64,000 bases of DNA from Bugula neritina (lineage: Eukaryota > Bryozoa > Gymnolaemata > Cheilostomatida > Bugulidae): the NCBI GenBank assembly GCA_964035545.1, contig OZ037766.1:10983722-11047721 (forward strand), in the 5' to 3' direction. Positions 1 through 13,300 of this stretch are shown piece after piece. A program made the translations under genes and the position numbers. The notes beneath the pieces were generated by a model that did no database searches, was not told where the DNA came from, and worked only from the letters and a program-made list of their open reading frames with translations. Numbering within the stretch: position 1 is the first letter of the stretch; the number at the start of each line of letters is the position of its first letter.

Positions 1-34
1 GATTAACCTATGAAAACAGCAGACTATTACATAC

Positions 35-3000
35 CCTTTCCTGCACCTCCAAGTCTGAACTCTGAGCAAACATTGGCAGCTTATCCAAAAGTATTTGACC
101 AACTTGTCTAACTTTTGCTTCATCTCCATCCGCCTCAGCTTTCATGATGATGGCGGAGTAAAGTTTGACTATGTTTTGTACAAATACACTCTGCACATGA
201 CCCGGTAGGGATGTAACTTTTGGTTTAAACATGGCCTCAAGGCTCTCCAGTGGGTTTGGTAACAACCTGGTAACAGAGTTCATACATACTTTTATACAAA
301 ACTGTCTATTAGTTGTATTCAATCATGACGAGACAAATGACTAAAAACTAAGTATACGCTACTATATAACTCAGTCAATGTTATCACTATTAGAAGTTAT
401 CAAAAACTCACTCTGCATATTCACCACAGAGCCACGCAGCAGCAAATAAGATTTCACAAATCCCTTTGCGCTGTGAATTGTGGGCAAAGAGATGGGAATT
501 TTCTAGAAGAATGGCCATCTGCCCGACAGCAAACTTCCTGATAGCCACAACCCTTATGGCTACGTCCATCATGTGATCAGCAAGTAGTTTACCATGTTGT
601 GTGTCTTTCATCTTAGTTAATTCAACCAGAACACTGACGTACCACTCAAAGTTGACCACATGCTATAATCAAACATAGGCCTACTTTATAATTACATGAC
701 ACAGCATATTGTGACACACTGTGAGTATAGACTATAGATAGTAGCTGTGTATTGTATTATTTTGTGTTATATTGTATTCATTTTGACCCTTCAATCACTG
801 ACTAATGCTTTCTTGTTACAATCTGCACTTGCATCATTTGCAATTCCACAAACAAAGTGCATGTTTCTTTTGCAATCCTGACTCTAACCTCTACCCTGCA
901 TCCCGTAGATTGATGCTCATCACAGAATATCATCTCATATTATCAAAGATTTAATAGTATATAGTATAGTATTATGCTACAACTATACAAACTTACACAG
1001 AAAAAACTGCTTGAATATAATGTATGCTTACATGTGTATATTGGTATCATCACACATTGTGCACTACTGAGATGAAAATAAAGTATGGCAAAAGTCAGCC
1101 AATAAAGTGATTGAAGGAAACAGCATATAAATCAGATGGTCATACATAGTTGTGGGACACAAAAGTATTGCTTTATGATGGGAATAGAAAAAGTTTATAG
1201 CAATAGTATTCAGTACTTTCAGTGCTAGGAAAAACTTTACAAGTAGACAAACATTGAAAGAAACATAGAAGACGGCAGAAAACAAAAGAGCGTAAGTAGT
1301 TGAGTAAACACTAACAGGATACCGTACCTGATAGTTATTCTGGGTACAGATTTCAATTACTTTATTCATCAGCTCATCTCTGTAAGTAGTGCCTTCGGCT
1401 TTCTCCATATGCACCATTAGTTTCCTGACAATCTCCATCAGGTTCTTCTTTGACACCTGATACGGAAAATGCACTATAAATTTTAGTACATTGTAAAAAT
1501 GAGTTTTCCGTCACACTACTTTTTTATACAGAGCAGTACAAATATAATAGAGGTCAAGGCAACTGAACATGTAGATTCAGAATTACAGTGTTTTTATTGT
1601 AGAACTAGCACATTGTTAAAGAATAAATAGTTTGACTATGCAAGAAGACGATCACATTCTAAACCGAAACCAAAACAAAATAGATAAATACAAGCCAATC
1701 AAGCACAAATCTACAGCTTTAAGTTCAATAAAGTGCAAATATGATACATGGAAATATAGTGAAAATCAATATAGACTGAATAGAGAATTGAAAAAAGAAA
1801 TTTACACCAACAGTAGCAAGCTGACAAAGTTAAGACTAGGAAAGATGACCCTACATCTATAACTTATATGTCATATGATGCGCAACAACTCACCATTCCA
1901 TAAAGCAGATCTAAAGCTCTCAGTCTAATACTTTCGTCTCTGTCATCTAAACACTGTAGCACCAGATCTTTGTGCGCTTGCACACTTTTGGGGTGAGACT
2001 TTAAAATTTTCCCAAATGCCAATAGCCCTAAATACTTCACTACAATACCATACAGTAGATTCATTTAATTTGCTGATTGACAGCTTCACCTCTAGTCCCT
2101 GTCTAATCATACTTTTACCGGTAAACTAATGTAAGTACAATCATTCACATCACATCAAAAGTTTAAATTCTAAGTGAACATATAGCTCACAATTTGCACG
2201 AAAACCGGAAAGGTTTAGAGCAGAATTTTCAACACCTGTAAAGTGCAAGGTTTGTACTGTGAATAATTTTTCAGCCCGACTTTCATGAAACAAACTCATA
2301 AAATTGCAAAGAATAACCTGATGTACATTGACAGTACACTATGCTCATCAAACACATGACCAACTGTAGAGATGCTGGTATCATGGATACATAGTATCAT
2401 TTCAATTGAGAGATTCTGTTTAAATAGGCATGCTTTACCAAGTTGAGTCTTGCAGATGAGGATAAAAGCAAATAATAAACTTTAAAAAACACCTTATTGT
2501 AGTAACAGAGTGTTTGTTAAAGTTATTTTCATTCTGTTACCACACAACAACTGCTAATTTCTAATGGAACTGTCCAACCATTAACATGGTTAACTCCGCG
2601 GGAGTGAGTGACTGTATCAGTGAGTTTTATTTAAAACTCACCAAAGACATATAGATATTCTATTGCCTTATATTATTCCAACTCTGTGTACATATAAGAG
2701 TACACTACTTCAACATAATAGTGAAAGAACAACCTGATTTTTTATTGACTTTTTTGAGTCGTTAGCCAATTATTTAGCTACTGTTGCATGGCTGGATACA
2801 CATGAAATAGTACTTACAGTTTTGATCCGAGTCTTCAATGAGAACTCTTAGCTTCTGTACACACAACTGAACTGAAGTTGTATGATTAGGGAGGTCTGTA
2901 GAAATGGACACGAGCACTAAACAATAAGCATCAATATTTTAAATCTCCTTCAGTTTTACATATCTTATAATGAAAGATATTTGACATAACATACGTATCA

Positions 3001-6000
3001 ATTTATACGAATACAAGTGTAAGTGATAGAACAGTTGTTGAGAAACCAGGTATGTCAAAGGCAAACCAGCACTACAAATGTACGGTGGATAACATCACCA
3101 AACACACTAACCGGCTATGACTGTGTTGATACACTCGTAGAGTAGTGACATTGCAGAAGTGCTGTGTATTAAGTTTGTCAGCGGTTCTATTAACTTCTTG
3201 CCTAGCCTTGGCTCCAACGGAGTCAATGCTCCAAACTACAAGATACGTATTTATACAGATCACAGAAAAATTAGAGGAACCTATTCTCATGGCATTTCAT
3301 CAAATAGCCAACCTTGTAAGCTGTATAAACAACCTACTTATGTGAAAAAATTTGGTGATATTATGACAGTTTAGTGACAAAACAATTTTTTAACCACATC
3401 TTTGCGTCACTCATTGGTCGTACTTTACACTGTATAATGCGAAACAGAACAAAAACTTACGAGTTTGATTATTTTAATAAGCATCCAGTTATTGGAAGAG
3501 TTGGTCATGAGCTTAAAGAATGTAGGTGCAAGAGATAAATAATTCTTTGGGTTTTTCCTTGCTAACTCGCATATGACGTTGACAGCGGCACACTGTACTC
3601 CTGTAAGCATCATACATCAACATGTGATAAAAAATAGTACAAGCATTGAAAACCAACATTAATCTGAAAGAACTAACCTCATATCACATACCATTTGATA
3701 TGAAATGATATTAAAAACGAAACAAAAAGATAAAACATTTTGACGTAAGTTTAAATTTACTGAAATCTTACAACTAAAAGCTCAATTATTGATATAATGA
3801 TGCTTGCTAAGTTATGGAAAGCAAACAATTTACCGGGGTCAGTGTCTTCAAGTCTTTCCTTAAGCCGAGGAAAAGAAGGTCTCAATGCATCAGGATAGTT
3901 GAGATAAATTTTATACATCAGCAGTATAGCCTTTTTCCTGAGGTATGGTCTAGTAGAAGTCATCTGCAATTATTAGGCTCAGATATGTAAATAGCTGTTT
4001 ATGTTTATAAGATTATGAGAAAATGAAAACATTAAGCATTGTCACAAACAATACATGAATTTGTTTTAAAACTCATGATACAATTGATACTAAATGAATT
4101 ATATATAATAAACAGTGGGTTTGTCTGAATTTTAAAAGTTTGATTAACCTCTCGACAGAATTTTGTCAGCATGCGTGAGTTAGTTCAGATAATCAAAGAA
4201 AAAACTTCAATGATACAATATCTTTTATACAAGATTCATTTTGACTCTCGAGTTTGAATACTTGGAATTTACATACGAGTATATTTACCAGAAGTAAAGA
4301 AAGGTTAAGTTAACATAATCTTACTCATGCCACAAATAAGATGTGTTACGAAAAATGTAATAGCTGAATTTTTAAGAAACACTCACTAAAGACATTATGT
4401 CATTAGCCAGATCTTGAGCTAAATCAGGAGTGGTGAAACATGCCAGTCCAGAGAGAGCAACGCCCGAGTCATACATCTGTGAACTACATATATCCTACAA
4501 CAATAATGCAGTGTAGAGGTCTTGTTAAGAAAGCTGTAAATATCATTCAACTATAACAAATCATTGGACACATCAATAACAAGTTACAAAAACTCAGATA
4601 CTTTCTTTTAAAGAACTGCTCAGCAGCAGTTTACAATGTGTAATGTTAAATTGACTTACTTTTCTGATCATATTTGTAGCAAGCATGAGTACATCTGTGT
4701 CAGCATGAAAACTCTGAGATGCTGTGAGATAGCCGATTCTCTAAAGAACAAATCAAATTTGTGAAACGTTTTACACAAAAACATAAATAGTGATGAATAA
4801 TTCTTTACCATATTGAAACAAAATGGAAAAAACATAGCTTACCTTCTGAGTAAACTTGCTTGAACTCATGACTTCAATGATGTTGAATGCAGCCCAGCTG
4901 ATTTCATATCCAAGCATTTGAAGCTAAATATAATACCAATAAGTTTTTGTCAGAAATATTCACAGCTCGGTTTAAAGCTACATCTTTATGAAAACTTGGA
5001 AGACAAGGGTTACAGATTTTAATCAGAAATACCGATTTTATAAATGTCATTACCAATTTCTCAATGCAACTTTTCAATAGTTTTAAAGAGTGGATTTTCT
5101 GGTTAAATCATCACAACAGAGACAAACCAATGACCAACACAAATAGCCAGCCTCTATTCTGTTACTCACATAAAGTAGTTTTCCAACAGCATTGGATTTA
5201 GCCTGATGGTCTCCAGATTTCAACTCCTGTTTGATCTCATCCAAACAATCGGAAATATACTTGGACTACAAATATTTGCAGCAGCATCAGCAACTATGCA
5301 CTAGAATATATAGAGAGCAACTAATAATGAAAGATGAAACAAAAAAATTGTAGCTACACCAGCTTCTTCGCTTTGGAAAATTTTCCCAGGATAAAATTTA
5401 AATATAACACCAACAAATTACATTGCCCTTATTTAATATTTTCAAACAAGTTCATTTATTAAACAAATCCAAATGATTACTAAAATTATGTTGTCAATTT
5501 TCCTTTTGCTCTACTCCAAGTTTATTAGTCCACATTAAATCTGGATAAAATGCGAATCTAAGTATGAATTTATGTTAGGCTAACCATAAAATAATTGATT
5601 AGTGACTACCACAAAATAATAATGTTAAGTATGGGATCGAATTTAGACGAAATTGATAAAAGTAGACGTGATAATAAATTAATAATTATTGTTACTCAGT
5701 TACTCCTTATTAATATCAAATATAAAATAATTATTCATATCACATTAAATTTTGTTTAATGGCACTGTATAATATTGAACCAACTAGATTTAAACGGGTA
5801 ACTATAAACAGCTGTAAAAGTAAACTTGATGCTCAATTATCAAAATCAAACATAATAACTCTAATCAAAGTTAACATGAACTACAAGCAACATAAATGTC
5901 AATTTATTTGAATTTTATTAATAAAAACAAAATAAATGCTCACACAGAGTTAAAACCAAATGAAAAAATTATAAATAGTAAGAATAAAACATAAATTATA

Positions 6001-6880
6001 TAAATGATGACTTGTATAGCTATTAGTTTAATCATATCTGTAATACTCAATCATTATGATTATGATTACACTTCCATTGGTTATGAATATTAATCATTGC
6101 TATGAGTATGAGTATGATACACATTATCACTGTGAGTGAGACTGAGTATCATGTACCATTATCTAACTAAAACTGCATTGCTAAGTGACTAATAATAAAA
6201 CCAACAGTGTATGAGCCTATAACAAAAAGCATCAGTATCGAAATGTTCAATATTTATACTATACTTAACATATTCATCTTATAGTTCAACTGTAAGTGTT
6301 AAGACTTGCAGTAGCACATTGTGAGTGTACTTGTAGTTGTAGTACTAGTACTAGTAGTAATAGTAGTACTAGTACTAGTAGTAATAGTAGTACTAGTACT
6401 AGTAGTAATACTAATAGTAATAGTAGTTGCCATAATGCAAATACCTGTGTAACTCTTAATTATCATATTAATAATTTAGTAATTGAAAGCAATGCACCAA
6501 GACCTGGGCAATCGGTAACAGTACATGTACTTGTAGTAGTAGCAGTATTAATGCTACTAATAGTAATACTAATAGTAATAGAATAGTAATACCAACAGTA
6601 ATAGTAATAGAATAGTAATACTAATACTTTAAGTTTAACTTGTACTTATAGTTAAATAAGTTATACTACTACTAGTACTAGTAATTGTAGTGGTAAAAAC
6701 GATCGATTTATTGATAAATTACTAAATTATCATTGATATTAAAATAAAATGCAAGCTAACAGCAGAGAGCTCAAAAATACACACCTCTTCATCTTTATGA
6801 TTTCTTATTCCTCGAACCAGATCTTGCATATTTTTATCCAACACACGGTCAATATTCATTTTAACACGCTTAAGCGCCAT
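35..6880 (-). CDS. AP3D1: AP-3 complex subunit delta (N-terminal adaptin part, 13 exons, 3' part beyond window edge)
   Basis: Large delta subunit of the AP-3 adaptor, which sorts cargo from endosomes/TGN to lysosomes and lysosome-related organelles. Exons in coding order: 6785-6880, 5170-5265, 4843-4923, 4660-4740, 4387-4494, 3834-3963, 3461-3600, 3112-3235, 2818-2916, 1894-2039, 1328-1456, 412-662, 35-266. They sum to 1713 bases (571 codons) and all phases join. The N-terminus MALKRVKMNIDRV and blocks such as LGYEISWAAFNIIEVMS, YLRKKAILLMYK, DESIRLRALDLLYGM, EGTTYRDELM and LEVQER match the animal AP3D1 adaptin trunk (alpha-solenoid) residue for residue over long stretches. Vertebrate proteins are roughly 1,150 residues, so the hinge and ear lie outside the window. 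Intron 1 (5266-6784) contains an ACT/AGT-rich island. Identification is very secure; individual splice edges may shift by a few bases. Confidence 0.95.
6326..6690. repeat. ACT/AGT island in AP3D1 intron 1
   Basis: Imperfect direct units around AGTAATAGTAGTACTAGT at 6350-6425, then CATAATGC unique sequence, then a second cluster (about 6525-6690). The Ser/Thr-rich open frame across it is an artefact. Confidence 0.65.
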
Positions 6881-7326
6881 TTTCAGTTTTTATGCTGAAA
6901 GATAGTTGTCAAAAATGTGGAGAAAACTTGTACTACGCTGAAAACTTTTCTTCTACTATCACAATCTGAATCTTCATTCTACAACAAGATGAATGAGATA
7001 ACACCATTAATCAAAGTGATTGCGGGTTCAAAGCCGAAGTGGGCAAATCGGAAGAACGGAAATTATGGCTGTAGGGTTTGATCATGTGATCAGCCACGAC
7101 GTATAGCTTTCTTACCTCCTATCGCTATCTCGTCATGTGACCTTTATTTTGTTTAGATATTCTCTTGGATACACTACCGTTACAGGCACATTTTTCAAGG
7201 TTTGATGCCGTGTCGATAATTTTCCATGTGCGTGGGATTGGAAAACTCATTTTTAAAATTGAGAATAAGTTATAAATTTTAGTGTGAGCTTTATGTTGGT
7301 TTAGTAATTTTATGTTTGATGTGATC
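6881..7326. promoter_or_regulatory. Divergent AP3D1/SPATA1 promoter region
   Basis: These 446 bases separate the AP3D1 start codon (minus strand) from the SPATA1 start codon (plus strand), so both promoters must lie here unless there are unseen 5' non-coding exons. Visible candidate sites are two symmetric E-boxes with core TCATGTGA (GATCATGTGATC at 7080-7091 and GTCATGTGAC at 7132-7141) and two CGGAA cores (7049-7054 and 7057-7062) that could bind ETS factors. No TATA box at a convincing position was found. Site functions are inferred from motif resemblance only. Confidence 0.55.
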
Positions 7327-10300
7327 ATGAATGGAAGCATTTCTAGGCCACCAAGGCCTTCTTCAGAACAGGTATAATAAAATTGCATCGTGTATGAGTA
7401 TCTTAATGATCTAATACTAATAGTAATATTCATAACTTATCATTATGATAACGATGATGTATTTGCATATATGCGACATGCAGTTATAATTGATTAAAGA
7501 TTCTAGTAATTAAAATTTATGTTGATATTATTGCCGGGCAATTAAAACTGCAATGTAGATTGTGATTTGTTAATGTTATTGCTTGCACTTGCAGTGCTGT
7601 ACCAATACCATTCTAAAAGTAATTTATGATGATAAGTATGCACGATTGCGATGTAGGCCTATTACTTAAAATAGTAATTTACTAATTAGTTTATTTTAAT
7701 TTTTTGCTAGAGTGTTTAAAAATAATTTTATATTTAACTTTTTTACAAAAACCCAAGTTTATTTCCATATTTTTACTTTATTCGATTAAAAGTTTGAGTT
7801 TCAAATATGTATTAATTTTCATGTAAAACTAAATGGTTCACATCAATTATTAATTTTTTTTATTTCAAAAAAACACATTGTAAGCACATTTGATTATGGG
7901 CAGTTTTTATTGCTTAGCAAAAAATAGTTTATTAGTCAAATAGCTGGTACACAAGATGCAACAAAAATATTTTCTGGTTTAAAAAAATTTTGTTGTTTAT
8001 TAAGATTTTTACTAAATTGTGTAAAATAATTTTGCCTCCTCTGGGAATTGAACTCGAGACCTCCGGCTTGCAAGCAAGTGTGCTAACCATTACACCACGG
8101 GGACCACTGGAGAAACTCATCACTACATATTGAACAGTATAAATGTGAAATAATCTATTAAATATTATTCAAGTATGTGTATTGTAACTCATAAAAATAT
8201 TTTGGGCTTCTTGTTTGTAAAACAATATCAAGTAAATCTGGATTACTTAGTTATTTTGATGTGAAGAATAGTTTTTTTATTTTCATTGATGTAACAAAAT
8301 ATATTAAACCAGAAGTTTTCACGTTGCAACACATACGGTACTGATTACTACTATTATTACTAAAAAAGCAAATTTGATTGTAAATAAAAGTAAATGAAGT
8401 TGAAAGAGAATTTCATAGCCTAAAACATTGATCTAATATACATTGATTGATTGATTTATTACATTTCACAGACATCAAAACATGTTGTAAAATTCAGTGT
8501 TAATCTGGCCTTAAGAAGTAGATATTAACCAAAATAAGAAAACGTCAGAACTCTGTAGGATTATTTAAAATAAAATATCATTTTAAGTATGTACAAGGTT
8601 GACTAAAATTTACTGTCCAGAAGTGAGTAAAGCTCTTATAACAGGTAGAGATGGATGTCTATCATCAGCTGTTGACATGTACTAGCTCAAAATCTTCATC
8701 ATTATATTTATGAATAAATAAATTCATGCTATATAATTTACGGAAGGCAGACTATGTTTATTAAGTTATTAAGTAAGAGTAATGTGATAAAATGCATATT
8801 TTGTTGTTCTTGTGGTTAGTTTGACTACTAAACTGCTGTTTGTATCTTGAACTGTATGCTAACTACACTGTGAACACGAAGCTTATCATTTGTTGCTAGG
8901 TCCGAGATTTGCATGTGTATGTCATCCCACCGGAGCTATGGCGACAGCGATTAAGGAGCGCTGCTAATGAAGTAATCACTGACAGTATATCACTTGGCTT
9001 TCTAAGGTAAATGTTGGGTTTGCTGTTTATTTGCTCAACGCTTGAAAGCAAATAACTATAGCTAATTTTATTTGCACATTAAGAAAACTATAATTGATTA
9101 GCCTACATTGTATCATGCAACTGTAATCACTCTTATAAAGTTTAATTACTTTATGTTTTTCATTGAAAATCTGAAGAGCTGTCTTAATCAATATGACAAT
9201 GAGTGCAAGCAAATCTAAAAGTGTTTATTATGTTAGTACAATGACTTTAAAATACATTTAATGTACACTTTGCAATTTAGTTGTATATAAGTCTTTGTCA
9301 CAAAAACAGTTTTACACACCTTAGGCTTGAGCATACAATTGCAGTTTTCAGACTATGACATTTGAAGTTGTCCATTGAGCAGTGAAAACTAGTAACAAAG
9401 CTTATCCACTTGAATAGTAATATATTATTATAAGCTCAGAACAAGCTTAACTTTTCTGAGCTTATAATAATCATAAAGTTTAAAAATAGAAATAATTTTT
9501 AAACTTTATGATGTTATTTCGTTGAAAACAAGAAGTTGAGAGTTATAAACACCAAGTAAATAGCCTTGTTTTCAGTTTAAGCTGCTTGACTAAATTTCAA
9601 CCTATTTCAAAGTTATATTAATCTATTATTAAATGCCTATAAATGTACTTTAAGATGCAAGTCACCACCAACATCTCTCATTTCTGATCAGTTGCATGCA
9701 ATGAGCGGCTTCTAAAAAAGTTTACCCACAGTTGTACTATACTTGTTCAAGTATTTTACATAATTATAGTATGTATTATGTGTTTTTAGAGTATCGCCTC
9801 ATGTGTATCTGCATGAGTTACGCCAAGAGATTGTACAACAGCTAGAAGATGATTACTTGCCTAAAGATTATGCCTTTTTAAAAAGTGTTGGTAGATGTCT
9901 CACCCAGGTACAATAGAAAATTAAATCTTATGTGTTTAGTTATTATGTAATCAAAGCATTCAGTTGCTAAATGGTGCTAATATTTTGTAAATTACATTTT
10001 CAATCTCAAAAACTAGCAAAATTATCCAATAATGCAACAGAAATAAAACATCATCCTTAATAGATTCATATCTTTTTACTATTCTTCTATTGGAACTAAT
10101 ACAACGTTCAGATGAAAATACAAGAAAAAAAATTACTCAGTAATCACTCATGCTCTGTTCTTTATTTTTGGGGCTTACTTTGAGCCTTATTTACTATATG
10201 TTAGTCTAATAAAACACAGATATTTTATTAGTCAAGATTCATCCTAGTACTTGGAGTATATCTAAAAGACTGTTTTAAACAGAACATATTGAAGGTGTGA

Positions 10301-13300
10301 ATATGCAGATATAGCATTACGGACTCAGACTACAAGCTTCTACAGATAAACAAACCTCCTAATTCTTTTCCTCAACTAGTTTCAAAATAATATTATATTG
10401 TTGTCTTTTTAGGTCAAAACAAGACAAGAGCGAGAACTCAAAGCTAAACATTTTCTTCCTCCTTATGTAAGTGTATTTTATTTGAGATTAGGAGCAACTT
10501 TGATTGTTGTTGATTTCAAGTTTCTAAAACTGGCAGCTTGAACTTGGAAGCATAAGATATAAAGCAAACCCATTCTTTCAAAGTTGCACAGGGGAGCCTT
10601 TTTAACATTTAACATTTAAGCTTCAGGTCCCATGTTAAAATTTTCATTTATAGTAATAACAGTTCAATTATACACTACATATGTTTACTGCAAAGCTTTT
10701 AGACAAAAGTTCATTTAAGATTTTGAAATCTTCAGTTTGAATTTACCGATTTTTGTGTAAGACTTACTCTACTGACTCATGCAGGCAAATGAAACTGTTG
10801 TAGGCATATGCTCCAGAGCTTTATATTCTGGATTCACATGCTGAGAATATGAGGGATTCCCCGAGTACTATATCTCATCCATCTGCTGCTGGCACTATGC
10901 CAAGAACTGGCTCAAGGTTCGGTGGAAAGAATCATCCGGATGATAGAGGTGCTCATAGCGATCATTCATCATACAAATATCCCAGCTCGACTCATGAGAC
11001 TACACATGGGTATTCATCATTGCGTAAGTGCATTATTAAAATAATATAATGACATTGGGTTATAATACTCAAGCCAGTAGTTAGACTGTTGGCTGTGAAT
11101 ATTTTGTTTATTGTTTATTTATATGTAAATAAGTTTCTATAATATTTAAATAACATCTCTTTTAACTTTAAACCCTCAAAAAATGTGAGAGAGAAGTGAA
11201 AAAGGGTCCTAACATGGATGTGATACATTTTACTTACTAATACAATGTCTTTATAACCACTAACTTTTATAATATTGTCTCATATGATGTTTTACTTTAG
11301 CTACGTTGCTTGTCATATTACTAATTATTTGTTGAGCATAACATTATTGACTATTGCAACTGGTTGGTACTAAAATTAAATTACATATCTACCACATATT
11401 TGAACCTTGGAAGTAACAAGAAACTTGAATATATAGCATAGTTTTTAAAGTGTTAATTACTAATAGGCAGTAGCAAATTTATCTGCAGCTTGCTTAAAAA
11501 CTAGATAGGTTATACCAAAAGCATCGTGACGCGTTGAATATGCAATTTGCGTATTTGATACCAGTTGTGTGTATATAATTATTGTGCCTTTAGCTTTTGT
11601 TTATGGTAATTGTAAATAAATTGCATTAGATATTTAGTGGCTGTTTATGAATAGACCATGTAAGATTGGTACATTTAGTACCTTGAACCAATTCTAGATA
11701 CTCACCACTATAACTTATATAAACTTCTGCAAGTTCAAATGCAAAATGCATACTTCTAGGAAATAGCTGTGCAACTTTTATTACATGCATTGTTTTATTT
11801 CATATCTTAAATTTATGAATCATGAGTTCATTTTTCAAAATGTTTAAATTAAGTGCTTAAAAAATGCATTTAAAGAATGTATTCCTGAAAAATTACCCTG
11901 GAGCAGTTTGACCACAACCCCAGCTGTTTTGGCAAAACACATTTAATGACATTTTCATCGACATAGTGGTAAATGGGCTGGTTGTTTTTGGCAGATGAGT
12001 AGCACGCTGGCTGGCTGCAACTTTATACAATTCTGATTGGCTGGACTCTACATGACCAGCTAATGATTGTATCTGATTGGCCTAATAATTCATTTGCATT
12101 TGAAAATGTAGAGTTTTATATAAGTTATAGTGGTGATATTTTAGAGTTGGTACACACCCCTTTTTTGGTTGAGTTTTATAATCTGATCACGCTGTAGTCA
12201 TCTACAACACTTCAGTGTATGGGGAAATTATTAGTATTGCGAAATCTGTTTTGGCTTATATTGCTATGCCAGTTTTCTGACTTGGTTTGTAATAAACCAT
12301 AGGCAGCTATATAACTTAGGTAATTTCATCGAAGGTAGACACTGTTTAGGTGCAGCAAATCAAACACTGTTGTTACTATTGCAAAACAGTAGCAATAGCA
12401 TAGCACAGTCAGCGAACTGTAATGGCAGTGCTGCACCATATTTATCATCACTAGCATATATTTACAGCACACTGACAAACACATGTATAAGCATGTGCTA
12501 AGCATAAATTATAGTTGCTTATGTGCCCACCATTATTTTACTTAAAAAAATTACAACAGTAATTTTTTTGACTTGGTTGCATATTTATTTGCAGGAGTTA
12601 AAATGCACAGCTTTTAGCAACAGAAAACATGGATGGTTTATATAAAAATGAGCTTTAACCTGTAGTGCTTGGCATGCTAGTCTATACTGTTACTTGGTAT
12701 CATCACCAATTTGTACATGATTTCCTTAGTGAAACAGCATGTTTATCCCACAAATGCAATGCCATCAGCCATAGGACTATATAGTCCAGTTTTTTCAACT
12801 ATGAAGTAATTTTGTTAGCAGCTTGCTTCATTTTTAAGTGATATTTAACTTGAGCTTCTCAGTCTCAAGTCATTGTTCGAGGAAATATCTTCACCTAGCT
12901 CTGAAGCTATACTAATGAGTTTTCAATACATGTTTTTCCTCACTCAAAGTAATCATCAACCACCATTGAGGCAGGAAGATGACAAAAACATTCTGAGGGC
13001 TAGTATCCAATACCATATGCCAGCCATTAAAACTTCACTATAGTGCTTCCGGAGCACACCTATTTCTACTACATGGCGATCCTCCTACAGTATTTACTTA
13101 TTTCCTGGCCATGCCACCTGGAAAAAAAGGCCATTTTCAACTGACTAGAATGCAGTAACTCTAAACTAAATTAATTGCTATTCTTAGAATCCAGGTTAAA
13201 AGAGCAATCAACCCATAAAGGACTTGATATCCTAAATAGTCCTGGAGGTGTAAGCTTACTGTTTGCACCTCTTTTAGAAAAGATTATAATAGTCTGCTGT

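Noticed and set aside
3145-3374. Plus-strand frames of 66-71 codons
   Set aside because: Antisense shadows of AP3D1 exon 3112-3235.
6296-6586. Ser/Thr/Asn-rich open frame
   Set aside because: Produced by the ACT/AGT trinucleotide island in an AP3D1 intron; no splice context or start evidence.
8030-8108. Functional tRNA gene
   Set aside because: A- and B-box-like motifs are present, but the acceptor and T stems do not pair; treated as SINE head or pseudogene.
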